64,000 nt of DNA, taken from assembly GCF_009753715.1 (NCBI RefSeq), contig NZ_WQMS01000013.1:128796-192795 (forward strand). The letters run 5' to 3'. This stretch comes from Sphingomonas horti (GTDB lineage: Bacteria > Pseudomonadota > Alphaproteobacteria > Sphingomonadales > Sphingomonadaceae). The notes below the pieces were generated by a model. That model was not told where the DNA came from. It saw nothing but the letters and a program-made list of their open reading frames with translations, and made no database searches. Made by a program: the position numbers and the translations under genes. Positions 8,765-16,439 of the stretch are shown here, one piece after another (within the stretch, counting starts at the first letter, position 1; every line of letters starts with the position of its first letter).

Positions 8765-9207
8765 TCCGGCATCTTTCCCGTCGCCTGCACCCATTTGTCG
8801 ACCAGCAGCTGATACTCGTCCGTGCGGATGCGCTTCAGCTGCGAGGTGTCGAGCCAGGCTTCGTGCATGCTCTCGGCGCCGAAATGATGGACCGGCGCGA
8901 ACCGTCCCGGATCGTCGAAGCTGCCGAGGGTCAGGTCCATATTGTCGCTGCCCTCAAGGAACGCGAAGCCGAGCGGCGTGCCGCAGGTCGCGCAGAACGG
9001 CCGCCGCGCGATCGGCGAGCTGTCATACCAGTCCGGCTCGTCGCCCAGCCAGCGAACATCGGCGCGCTTCACGCTCTTGAACGCTGCCGCGAAGCCTCCC
9101 GTCGCGCGCTGGCACATGCGGCAGTGGCAGAGATAGGCCTCGTCATTCTCGATGCCGACTTCGTAGCGGATACGCCTGCACTGGCAGCCGCCGGTGACCG
9201 TTTCCAT
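8761..9207 (-). CDS. GFA family (glutathione-dependent formaldehyde-activating-like) zinc protein
   Basis: A 148-residue Mss4-like fold protein. Zinc ligands are visible as GGCQCRRIRY, CHCRMCQRATGG and FCATCGTPLGF, the standard GFA layout. The family is named after Gfa, which combines formaldehyde with glutathione, but most members have no proven activity. GAGGAGG lies seven bases before ATG 9207. It is divergent from the marR gene and shares a 90-bp promoter region holding a candidate MarR operator. Confidence 0.88.
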   Translation of the reverse strand: METVTGGCQCRRIRYEVGIENDEAYLCHCRMCQRATGGFAAAFKSVKRADVRWLGDEPDWYDSSPIARRPFCATCGTPLGFAFLEGSDNMDLTLGSFDDPGRFAPVHHFGAESMHEAWLDTSQLKRIRTDEYQLLVDKWVQATGKMPE

Positions 9208-9264
9208 CGCTCGCCTCCTCTCGCCCTCGCCATGGCCGCACAAATGATCTGCATCAACGATTGA

Positions 9265-9285
9265 ATAATAAGCATGCACTATTAT
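9265..9285. promoter_or_regulatory. Candidate MarR operator / -10 region
   Basis: ATAATA (9265-9270) and TATTAT (9280-9285) form a perfect inverted repeat around a GCATGC core. It is an AT-rich island in very GC-rich DNA, 12 nt before the marR start codon. Size and symmetry suit a MarR dimer site. TATTAT also resembles a -10 box for marR, so binding would block the promoter. No Shine-Dalgarno sequence precedes ATG 9297, so the mRNA may be nearly leaderless. Confidence 0.55.
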
Positions 9286-9296
9286 GTGCGCCGCCC

Positions 9297-9743
9297 ATGG
9301 CTGATACGCTCGGATTCCTGATCGGCGACATCTCGCGCCTGATGCGGCGTGCGTTCGACGTGCGCGCGCGCACGATCGGGGTCACGCGCCAGCAATGGCG
9401 GATGCTGACCACGCTTTCGCGCCACGAAGGCGTGAACCAAGGCCGCCTCGCCGACCTGCTGGACGTCGAGGCGATCACCCTGTGCCGGATGGTGGACCGA
9501 TTGTCGGACGCCGACCTGGTCGAGCGCCGCCCCGATCCAACGGACCGCCGCGCCTGGCGCATCTATCTGACCGATCGCGCGCGCCCGATTCTGGGCGAAC
9601 TGCGTTCTCTCGGCGACGGTCTGATCGAGGACGCGCTGGATGGCGTCAGCGAGTCGGATCGCGAGCGGCTGATGGCGCTGCTGGAACGAATCCGCACCAA
9701 CCTGAACGACGAACGCAAAGAAAAGGCCGCCGCAAATGGCTGA
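9297..9743 (+). CDS. MarR family transcriptional regulator of the adjacent efflux operon
   Basis: A 148-residue winged-helix regulator. The recognition part is NQGRLADLLDVEAITLCRMV followed by the wing VERRPDPTDRRAWRIYLTD, both standard for MarR/EmrR. It starts an operon with emrA- and emrB-like genes (8-nt overlap with the next), as in the classic emrRAB arrangement, so it most likely represses the pump and itself until a toxic ligand binds. A TTG 36 nt upstream is in frame but sits inside the presumed operator, so ATG 9297 is chosen. Confidence 0.92.
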   Translation: MADTLGFLIGDISRLMRRAFDVRARTIGVTRQQWRMLTTLSRHEGVNQGRLADLLDVEAITLCRMVDRLSDADLVERRPDPTDRRAWRIYLTDRARPILGELRSLGDGLIEDALDGVSESDRERLMALLERIRTNLNDERKEKAAANG

Positions 9744-10836
9744 CGCAGATCGCCCCATCATCGCCGAGCGCGAAATCACCGCTCCGGCCGACGTCCAGGC
9801 CCCGGCCGCGGCCGAGCCGGCCGCCGAAAAGCCGAAGCGCGGCTGGCTGCGCATCGTCGCACTCCTGTCGGTTCCGCTGATCATCATCGGCGTCGGTGCC
9901 TATTTCTGGCTGACGTCCGGCCGGTTCGTGTCCACCGACAACGCCTATGTGCAGCAGGACAAGGTGTCGGTGAGCGCCGATGTCGGCGGCCGCATCGTCG
10001 AGGTCTCGGTCCGCGAGAACCAGCACGTGAACAAGGGCGACCTGCTGTTCCGGATCGACCCGGAGCCGTATCGCATCGCGGTCGAGCAGGCGCGCGCCGC
10101 GCTCGCCAGCGCGCAGGTCAACGTGCAGACGCTTCGCACCGAATATCAGGGGAAGGGCGCCGATATCGAAGGGGCGCGCATCGCGATCCAGCAGGCGCAG
10201 GAGGATTTCGATCGCCAGTCCGCGCTGATGGCGCGCGGGTTCACGACCCGGGCCAATTACCTGAACTCGCAGCACGCGCTGCAGCAGGCCAAGGTGCAGC
10301 TGCAGAACGCGCAGGCCGAGGCCGCGCTGGCCAAGGCGAAGCTGCAGACCGGCGCCGCCGTCCCCGGCGAGAACCCGCAGATCGCGGCGGCGCGCGCGCA
10401 GCTCGACCAAGCGCTCCTGAACCTGAAGCGCACCGAAGTCCGCGCGCCGGCGCCCGGCACCGTCAGCCAGGCGGACCGGCTGCAGGTCGGCAACCAGATC
10501 GTCTCCGGCCTGCCCGCGCTCAGCATCGTCGTCGGCGACCGCACCTGGGTCGAGGCCAATTTCAAGGAGACGCAGCTGAACAAGGTGCGCGTCGGCCAGC
10601 CGGCGGAGATCGAGATCGACGCCTATTCGGGGCTGAAGCTGAAGGGTCATGTCTGGAGCTTCGGCGCCGGCACCGGCTCCGAATTCTCGGTGCTGCCCGC
10701 GCAGAACGCCAATGGCAATTGGGTGAAGGTCACGCAGCGCGTCCCCGTGCGGATCGCGATCGACGAGGCGTCGCCGCGGCCGCTGATCGCGGGCCTGAGC
10801 GCCGATGTGACGGTCGATGTCCGCGGCCAGCACTAA
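9736..10836 (+). CDS. HlyD/EmrA family membrane fusion protein
   Basis: A 366-residue periplasmic adaptor for a multidrug pump. One N-terminal membrane anchor (about residues 37-56) is followed by the barrel-lipoyl motif STDNAYVQQDKVSVSADVGGRI. A long coiled coil rich in Ala/Gln and the second lipoyl half with RAPAPGTVSQ come next. It would link the inner-membrane EmrB-like transporter to a TolC channel; a tolC-like gene lies at 27.1-28.6 kb. It overlaps marR by 8 nt and emrB by 20 nt, which suggests tight coupling. Confidence 0.94.
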   Translation: MADADRPIIAEREITAPADVQAPAAAEPAAEKPKRGWLRIVALLSVPLIIIGVGAYFWLTSGRFVSTDNAYVQQDKVSVSADVGGRIVEVSVRENQHVNKGDLLFRIDPEPYRIAVEQARAALASAQVNVQTLRTEYQGKGADIEGARIAIQQAQEDFDRQSALMARGFTTRANYLNSQHALQQAKVQLQNAQAEAALAKAKLQTGAAVPGENPQIAAARAQLDQALLNLKRTEVRAPAPGTVSQADRLQVGNQIVSGLPALSIVVGDRTWVEANFKETQLNKVRVGQPAEIEIDAYSGLKLKGHVWSFGAGTGSEFSVLPAQNANGNWVKVTQRVPVRIAIDEASPRPLIAGLSADVTVDVRGQH

Positions 10837-12379
10837 TCCCGTCGCGGCGGCGGACGTCGCCGCCACGCCGGTCGAACAACGCGGGCTGCTGACGATCGCG
10901 GTGATGCTCGCGACGATCATGCAGATCCTCGACACGACCATCGCCAACGTCGCGCTGCCGCACATGCAGACGTCGCTGGGGGCGACGGCGGACACCGTCA
11001 CCTGGGTGCTGACCAGCTATATCGTCGCCTCGGCGATCGCGATCCCGGTGACCGGCTGGCTCGCCGACCGGTTCGGATCGCGCAACCTGTTCCTCGCCGC
11101 CGTCGCCGGCTTCGTCATCGCCTCGATGCTGTGCGGGATTGCCACCAGCCTGGGCGAGATGGTGATCTTCCGCGTCTTCCAGGGCATCGCCGCCGCGTTC
11201 ATCAACCCGCTGTCGCAGACGGTGATGATGGACATCAACCCGCCCTCCCGCCAAGCGCGGGCGATGGCGGTGTGGGGCATGGGCATCATGGTCGGGCCGA
11301 TCCTGGGCCCGGTGCTGGGCGGCTGGCTGACCGACAATTTCAACTGGCGCTGGTGCTTCTACGTCAACGTCCCGTTCGGCATCATCACCTTCGCGATGAT
11401 GTGGCTGCTGCTGCCGGCCAAGCCGCTGCGGCCGAGGCGGTTCGACATCTTCGGCTTCGCGCTGCTGGCGCTCGCCGTCTCCTGCTTCCAGATCATGCTG
11501 GATCGCGGCCAGCAGCTCGACTGGTTCGACAGCTGGGAAGTGCGGATCGAGGCCGGCGTGGCGCTGGCCGCCGCCTGGATGTTCATCGTCCACATGGTGA
11601 CGGGCAAGCACCCGATGTTCGACCGGGAACTGTTCGCCAACCGCAACATGATCACGGCGCTGTTCTTCATGGTGGTGATCGGGGTCATCATGTTCGCGAC
11701 GATGGCGCTGCTGCCGCCGATGCTGCAGCGCATCTGGGACTATCCGGTGATCGACGCCGGCCTGCTGCTCGCCCCGCGCGGCGTCGGCGTGCTCGCGACG
11801 ATGTGGGTGGCGGGCCAGCTGATGGGCAAGGTCGATCCGCGCTGGCTGGTGGGCACCGGCATGGCGATCGCGGCGCTGTCGCTTTGGGAAATGACGCAGT
11901 GGTCGCTGGGCATGGACTATCGCTGGATCGTGATTTCGGGCGCGATCCAGGGCCTCGGCATGGGCCTGGTGTTCATGCCGTTGAACCTGACCGCCTTCGC
12001 CACCCTGGATCCCAAGTACCGGACCGAAGGCGCGAGCCTGCTGAACCTGTTCCGCTCGATCGGCGCCTCGGCCGGCATCTCGGTGGTGACGACCTTCCTC
12101 GCCCGCAACGTCCAGACCAGCCATTCGGACCTGGTCGGCCACATCACCCCGTTCAGCCTGCCTTCGATCGACCCCTCGGCGTCGGAGCGGCTGGCGGGCG
12201 CCGGCGATGCCGTCATGGCGGCGATCGACGCCGAGATCAACCGGCAGGCGCTGATGATCGCCTATCTGGACGACTTCAAGATGATGGCGATCGTGACGAT
12301 GCTGGCAGTGCCGCTGGTGATCTTCCTGCGCCGGCCGGGCAAGCCCGCCGACGGGCCGCAGCACATGATGATGGAATAG
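10817..12379 (+). CDS. DHA2 (EmrB/QacA) family MFS drug transporter
   Basis: A 520-residue, 14-helix proton-driven drug efflux permease. Motifs: LDTTIANVALPHM (DHA2 motif D1), TGWLADRFGSRN (motif A), and GPILGPVLGGWLTD (motif C). It forms the inner-membrane part of the marR-emrA-emrB system. Its 5' end is inside the emrA coding region. The substrate range is not predictable from sequence. Confidence 0.94.
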   Translation: MSAASTNPVAAADVAATPVEQRGLLTIAVMLATIMQILDTTIANVALPHMQTSLGATADTVTWVLTSYIVASAIAIPVTGWLADRFGSRNLFLAAVAGFVIASMLCGIATSLGEMVIFRVFQGIAAAFINPLSQTVMMDINPPSRQARAMAVWGMGIMVGPILGPVLGGWLTDNFNWRWCFYVNVPFGIITFAMMWLLLPAKPLRPRRFDIFGFALLALAVSCFQIMLDRGQQLDWFDSWEVRIEAGVALAAAWMFIVHMVTGKHPMFDRELFANRNMITALFFMVVIGVIMFATMALLPPMLQRIWDYPVIDAGLLLAPRGVGVLATMWVAGQLMGKVDPRWLVGTGMAIAALSLWEMTQWSLGMDYRWIVISGAIQGLGMGLVFMPLNLTAFATLDPKYRTEGASLLNLFRSIGASAGISVVTTFLARNVQTSHSDLVGHITPFSLPSIDPSASERLAGAGDAVMAAIDAEINRQALMIAYLDDFKMMAIVTMLAVPLVIFLRRPGKPADGPQHMMME

Positions 12380-12380
12380 C

Positions 12381-13583
12381 TCAGCCAAAGCCGTCCGCAA
12401 GGAAGCGCTCCGCAATGGCCGCGTGGAGCGCGGCGCCGCGCGCCATCACGCTTTCGTCGAGCACCATCCGGTTGGAGTGCAGCCCGCAGCAGCTGCGCCA
12501 GTCGCTGCCGCTTTCAGACGCGCCCAGGAACGCCATCGCGCCGGGCACTTTCTCCAGCACATAGGAGAAGTCCTCCGCCCCCATCACCGGCGCGGGCATG
12601 GTAAGCCACGCCTCGGGGCCGAACACTGCCTCCACCGTCGCCCGCGCGAACGCGACCGCGCGGGCGTCGCAGACGGTCGGCGGAAAGCCGGCCTCGAACG
12701 CGACGGTCGCGCTCGCGCCATGGGCGGCGGCGATGCCCTCGGCCAAACGCTTCAGCCCGTCCTGCACCGCCTTGCGCGTGCCGGGCGACAGGGTGCGGAT
12801 GGTGCCGAGCAGGAAGGCGCTTTCCGGGATCACATTGTCGGTGGAGCCCGCCTCGACCTTGCCGATCGTGACCACCGCCGGATCGGTGACCGACACGTGC
12901 CGCGTCACCCAGGTCTGGATCGCCATCACGATCTCGCAGGCGACCGGCACCGGATCGAGCGCGTCGTGCGGCATCGACGCATGGCCGCCGCGGCCATGGA
13001 CCGTCACCTTAATCTTGTCGGCCGAGGCGAGCAGCGGCCCGGCGCGGCTGCTGAACACGCCGTGCGGCGCATTCGGCATCACGTGCAGCGCGAACGCCGC
13101 GTCGGGCAGCGGATCGAGCAGGCCGTCGTCGAGCATGTGCCGCGCGCCGTGCCAGCCTTCCTCGCCCGGCTGGAACATGAAGAGGACGGTCCCCGCCAAC
13201 GCCTCGCGCTTCGCGCTCAGCAGCTTCGCGGCGCCGACCAGCATCGCGACATGGCTGTCATGCCCGCAGGCGTGCATCGCCCCCGCCGTGCCGGACGCGA
13301 AGGAGAGGCCGGTATCCTCGTCCATCGGCAGCGCGTCCATGTCGCCGCGCAGCAGCACCGTCCGGCCTGGCCGGGCGCCCTTCAGCACCGCGACGACCCC
13401 GGTGGTGGCGCCGCCCTCGCGATAATCGAGCGGCAGCCCGTCGAGCGCCGCCTTCACCTTCGCCGTGGTCTTGGGCAGCGACAGCCCGAGCTCCGGCTCG
13501 GCATGGATCGCGCGGCGCAGCGCGACGAGATCGGGCAGGATCGCCTCGGCATCCCTGGTCCAGTCGGCGGTGTGAATGGTCAT
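12381..13583 (-). CDS. M20 family metallopeptidase / amidohydrolase (hippurate hydrolase-like)
   Basis: A 400-residue cytoplasmic di-metal hydrolase of the M20D type, which removes acyl groups from N-acyl amino acids or splits related amides. Metal and catalytic motifs are LLRGDMDALPM, MHACGHDSHVAML and FQPGEEGWHGA; the dimerisation domain starts near VTVHGRGGHASMPH. GGGAGAG lies before ATG 13583, and the in-frame codons further upstream are not protein-like. It is convergent with emrB, with one base between stops. Confidence 0.92.
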   Translation of the reverse strand: MTIHTADWTRDAEAILPDLVALRRAIHAEPELGLSLPKTTAKVKAALDGLPLDYREGGATTGVVAVLKGARPGRTVLLRGDMDALPMDEDTGLSFASGTAGAMHACGHDSHVAMLVGAAKLLSAKREALAGTVLFMFQPGEEGWHGARHMLDDGLLDPLPDAAFALHVMPNAPHGVFSSRAGPLLASADKIKVTVHGRGGHASMPHDALDPVPVACEIVMAIQTWVTRHVSVTDPAVVTIGKVEAGSTDNVIPESAFLLGTIRTLSPGTRKAVQDGLKRLAEGIAAAHGASATVAFEAGFPPTVCDARAVAFARATVEAVFGPEAWLTMPAPVMGAEDFSYVLEKVPGAMAFLGASESGSDWRSCCGLHSNRMVLDESVMARGAALHAAIAERFLADGFG

Positions 13584-13690
13584 GCGCGCTCTCCCGAAAG
13601 CGTCAGTCAAGCCCCTCCGCCCCGGCAAGGCAAGCGATACCGCGCAACGCCGGCCCCAAGCGCGGAAGGTTACGAAGGTTCGGCGTGCGG

Positions 13691-13735
13691 AAAAAATCCC
13701 CTCGATCAATGGTACGGGATTGATCGACCGGGGCG
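13691..13735 (-). terminator. Rho-independent terminator downstream of the PAS gene
   Basis: Read on the minus strand, TCGATCAAT and ATTGATCGA form a perfect 9-bp stem (13719-13727 with 13702-13710). It is flanked by CCCC/GGGG and followed by ATTTTTT. This is the usual hairpin plus U-run and sits about 160 nt after the PAS gene stop. The rest of the 311-nt gap 13584-13894 shows no gene. Confidence 0.75.
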
Positions 13736-13894
13736 ATCAGGACCGAAGATTGGAAGGCGGGCGAGTCGTCCATTCAAGCGGAACGTAGCAGGAACACGCG
13801 CGAGTAGGACAGACATTTCGTGGCGCGCTCGGCATTGACGAGTTGTGGCAGACTTACCGCGACAAGAGCGGCCCTCGCGCCCTCTTTGCTGTGG

Positions 13895-14476
13895 TCAGCT
13901 TGTATATGGTCGTCGCCGCAAGCGCTCCAGCCGTTGTCGGGTTTCTTCGCGAAGCAGCCGGGATTGCTCGCAAGCGGCGTCTGCCCGCCGGAACAATATG
14001 TCGGTCCACTCGACGCGCTCTCTGACAAGCGCCTCCGAAGTCACGTCCATTACGTGGTGCACCAGCGCCAGTACGGTGCCCGCTTTGTCGAGTACGGGCC
14101 AATTCACGGGACGCCAGTAGCGCTTTTTCCACTGACCCTCCGGATCGATCACGTCGTAACGTTGGACTTTCATGACCTGCCGCGACGCGGAGGCGCGCGC
14201 CGTGGTCAGCGATTGCTTGAGGTTGGCGACGCCATCTGCGCCGGGAACCGCAGGATTGTCCGGAAAAGCCTGGAACATATCGCGCCCGGCCAGGCTGTCG
14301 CGCTGCCGCATTGTGGCCGCGAGATACGCATCATTTGCGTCAATGATCTCGAACTCGGGCGTCATCAGGAGGAACGGTGTCGGTGCCCGGGAATAGACCT
14401 CCCGATAAACCAGCTGCGCCATCCGGCGCTTCCCGTTCGGCGTCCGGAAGTGGCGTTGCGCGCGCGCAGTGGTCAT
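13895..14476 (-). CDS. PAS domain protein
   Basis: About 193 residues. A single PAS fold runs from VYSRAPTPFLLMTPEF through IIDANDAYLAATM and GRDMFQAFPDNP to the final strand ALVHHVMDVT, then a charged helix ends the protein. There is no kinase, GGDEF, EAL or DNA-binding output domain, so it may be a stand-alone sensor or adaptor. The PAS start resembles that of alphaproteobacterial HWE/hybrid kinases. The start is uncertain: ATG 14476 or ATG 14422, neither with a strong ribosome site. The gene is isolated and followed by a terminator. Confidence 0.75.
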   Translation of the reverse strand: MTTARAQRHFRTPNGKRRMAQLVYREVYSRAPTPFLLMTPEFEIIDANDAYLAATMRQRDSLAGRDMFQAFPDNPAVPGADGVANLKQSLTTARASASRQVMKVQRYDVIDPEGQWKKRYWRPVNWPVLDKAGTVLALVHHVMDVTSEALVRERVEWTDILFRRADAACEQSRLLREETRQRLERLRRRPYTS

Positions 14477-14618
14477 GTTCCCAATACCCGGTGCTGCTAC
14501 GACCAGCCTGCCCGCGCCGCATTTCCTCGTCAAACGGGAAGTTTGGAAATCCCACCTTCTGGACGTTCGTGCGCTTGCGCGGACCGGGTGGGGGTATGGC
14601 GCCCTCCACAAAGTGCTG

Positions 14619-14692
14619 TTCCCCTCCCCCCGCTCGCGCTGAAGCGCGAGTCGCCCTCTCCCCATGGGAGAGGGGCCGAGGGGTCGCCGGCA
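14619..14692. repeat. Palindromic intergenic repeat (REP-like)
   Basis: Two adjacent hairpins, CTCGCGCT/AGCGCGAG and CCTCTCC/GGGAGAGG, lie between the PAS gene and tRNA-Arg. The CCCTC...GAGGGG composition matches the repeats at 24.9 and 26.5 kb, so this is probably a member of the same family. I see no gene in 14477-14725. Confidence 0.6.
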
Positions 14693-14725
14693 GGATTTCG
14701 TGGGCCGCAGAAGCTGCGGAGAAAA

Positions 14726-14802
14726 TGGCGCGCCCGGAACGATTCGAACGTCCGACCCTCAGATTCGTAGTCTGATGCTCTATCCAGCTGAGCTACGGGC
14801 GC
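14726..14802 (-). tRNA. tRNA-Arg (anticodon ACG)
   Basis: On the minus strand the acceptor stem GCGCCCG/CGGGCGC, D arm with AGCTCAGCTGGATAGAGC, anticodon loop CTACGAA (anticodon ACG) and T arm with GTTCGAATC all fold. Discriminator G and an encoded CCA end follow. It reads CGN arginine codons after A34 is converted to inosine. Confidence 0.96.
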
Positions 14803-14885
14803 GCGGGAAGCGGCGACATAGGCGGGTCGTTCGGTGGATGCAACCCCATTGCGGGCCTCAATCGAACGACCTAGGCGGAGCGGCG

Positions 14886-15371
14886 ATGACGCGCCTGTTT
14901 CTCCTGGTTCCGCTGATGCTCGCCGGCTGCGCGAGCGCGGGTGTCGGCCCCTCGCTGGCCAAGCGGCCGATCGAGGATCGCGACCTGAGCGAGCCCGTGC
15001 GCCAGGTGGCGCCCCCCGCCCCCGCCGACGCCTCGCTGAAGGCGCAGATCGACGGCTTGGTCGCACGGGCGCGGGCCGGCCAGAGTGGCTTTGCCGCGCT
15101 GCTCCCCAAGGCCGAGAGCGCGGCATCGGGCGCGGGCGCCGATGGCAGCGAAAGCTGGGTGGTGGCGCAGGAGCTGCTGAGCGCGCTGGAAAGCGAGCGC
15201 GCGCCGTCGACGACGGCACTGGCCGAGCTGGACGCGCTGATCGCGGAGCGCGTGAAGACCGGCAGCGAGGCCGGCCTGACGGAGCTGCAGGCCGCCGATG
15301 CCGAAGTCGGCGCGATCGTCGAGGCGCAGCAGCGCGACCTCGACCGGATCAGGGCGCGGATCGTCCGCTGA
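14886..15371 (+). CDS. Hypothetical lipoprotein
   Basis: A 161-residue protein with a lipoprotein signal: MTRLFLLVPLMLAGC has a clear lipobox, with the lipidated Cys at residue 15. The mature part is Ala/Glu-rich and probably helical, with Pro-rich spacing early on. No known domain is recognised. GGCGGAGCGGCG is the likely ribosome site. The 3' end overlaps the convergent carbonic anhydrase gene by 23 nt. Confidence 0.75.
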   Translation: MTRLFLLVPLMLAGCASAGVGPSLAKRPIEDRDLSEPVRQVAPPAPADASLKAQIDGLVARARAGQSGFAALLPKAESAASGAGADGSESWVVAQELLSALESERAPSTTALAELDALIAERVKTGSEAGLTELQAADAEVGAIVEAQQRDLDRIRARIVR

Positions 15372-15909
15372 TCGCCGCCCGGTGGGCGCGGCCGTTTTCG
15401 ACATAATGCGCGACGCCGATCGCGTTGCCGGCGACTTCAGCGTCGGTCAGCTCCCGCATCAGCTTGGCAGGGCGACCGCCCCAGAGCTCACGCGCACCGA
15501 TGCGGCGCCCCGGCGTCAGCATCGCGCCGGCGGCGAGCATGCCGTGGCTGTCGATCGCGCAGCCGTCCATCACGATCGCGCCCAAGCCGACGAAGCTGCG
15601 ATCGGCAAGCGTGCAGCCATGCACCATCGCCATGTGCCCGATCAGCACGTCCTCGCCAATGATCAGCGGGTGCCCGTCCGGCGCGCCGGGCCGCGGCGAA
15701 TCGACATGGCAGACGCTGCCGTCCTGGATGTTGGTGCGGGCGCCGATGCGGATGAAGTTCACGTCCGCGCGCAGCACGCAATTGTACCAGATGCTGACGT
15801 CCGGCCCGATCTCGATATCGCCGATCAGCCGGCAGCCGGGGGCGATGAAGGCCGTGTCGTGGATGCGCGGCCGCTTACCGTGGATTTCGATCAGGCTTAC
15901 CCCGTCCAT
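15349..15909 (-). CDS. Gamma-carbonic anhydrase-like hexapeptide-repeat protein
   Basis: A 186-residue left-handed beta-helix protein with hexapeptide repeats (SIWYNCVLRADVNFIRIG, TNIQDGSVCHVD). The conserved histidines lie in CHVDS and LIGHMAMVHGC, where gamma-CA proteins bind zinc. Family members may hydrate CO2 or act as acyltransferase relatives (YrdA/PaaY type); activity is not certain. It overlaps the upstream GNAT gene by 13 nt, so they form an operon with the next genes. Confidence 0.9.
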   Translation of the reverse strand: MDGVSLIEIHGKRPRIHDTAFIAPGCRLIGDIEIGPDVSIWYNCVLRADVNFIRIGARTNIQDGSVCHVDSPRPGAPDGHPLIIGEDVLIGHMAMVHGCTLADRSFVGLGAIVMDGCAIDSHGMLAAGAMLTPGRRIGARELWGGRPAKLMRELTDAEVAGNAIGVAHYVENGRAHRAAISGRSAP

Positions 15910-16439
15910 TCGTCGCTCCCGATGCGGTAGGTCACGTGCCGGCCATAGCCGGGCATGTCGAAATCGAGCTGCGGCCGCGCGGCCATGCCGAGGCGCCGCA
16001 TCAGACCCCAGCTCGGCGCGTTCTCCGTCATGGTGATCGCATAGACCTGGCGCATGCCGAACCGCGAGAAGGCCAGATCGAGCGCGGCGCGGGCGGCTTC
16101 CTTCGCATAGCCCTGCCCCCATGTGTCCTCGCGGAGCCGCCAGCCGATCTCCGGCTCCGCCTGCATCCGCTGCGGCGCGCCGGGGGCGTTAAGCGGCTTG
16201 AGGCCGCAAAAGCCGAGGAAGCCGCGGTCCGCCCGCCGCTCAACCGCCCAGAAGCAATAGCCATGCTCGGCCTCGCAGGCGCGGATGCGCGCGACGGCGG
16301 CCTCGATCTGATCGCGCGTCTGGAGGCCGCCCAGGTAGCGCATGACCGCGGGCGTGTTGCAGGCCTGCTCGAACGCGTCGACGTCCTCCTCGCGCCAGCT
16401 ACGCAGGACCAGCCGCTCGGTGACCTGGGCGAAGCTCAT
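15897..16439 (-). CDS. GNAT family N-acetyltransferase (RimJ/RimL type)
   Basis: A 180-residue acetyltransferase. The start (TERLVLRSWREEDVDAF) and the acetyl-CoA-binding region EIGWRLREDTWGQGYAKEAARA are typical of the RimJ/RimL-like GNAT_3 group, which acetylates protein N termini or small amines. It overlaps the gene before it by ATGA (16436-16439) and the gene after it by 13 nt. Confidence 0.92.
   Translation of the reverse strand: MSFAQVTERLVLRSWREEDVDAFEQACNTPAVMRYLGGLQTRDQIEAAVARIRACEAEHGYCFWAVERRADRGFLGFCGLKPLNAPGAPQRMQAEPEIGWRLREDTWGQGYAKEAARAALDLAFSRFGMRQVYAITMTENAPSWGLMRRLGMAARPQLDFDMPGYGRHVTYRIGSDEWTG

Noticed and set aside
9261-9296. TTG start of marR upstream of ATG 9297
   Set aside because: It would place the presumed operator and -10 region inside the coding sequence and adds residues not typical of the family.
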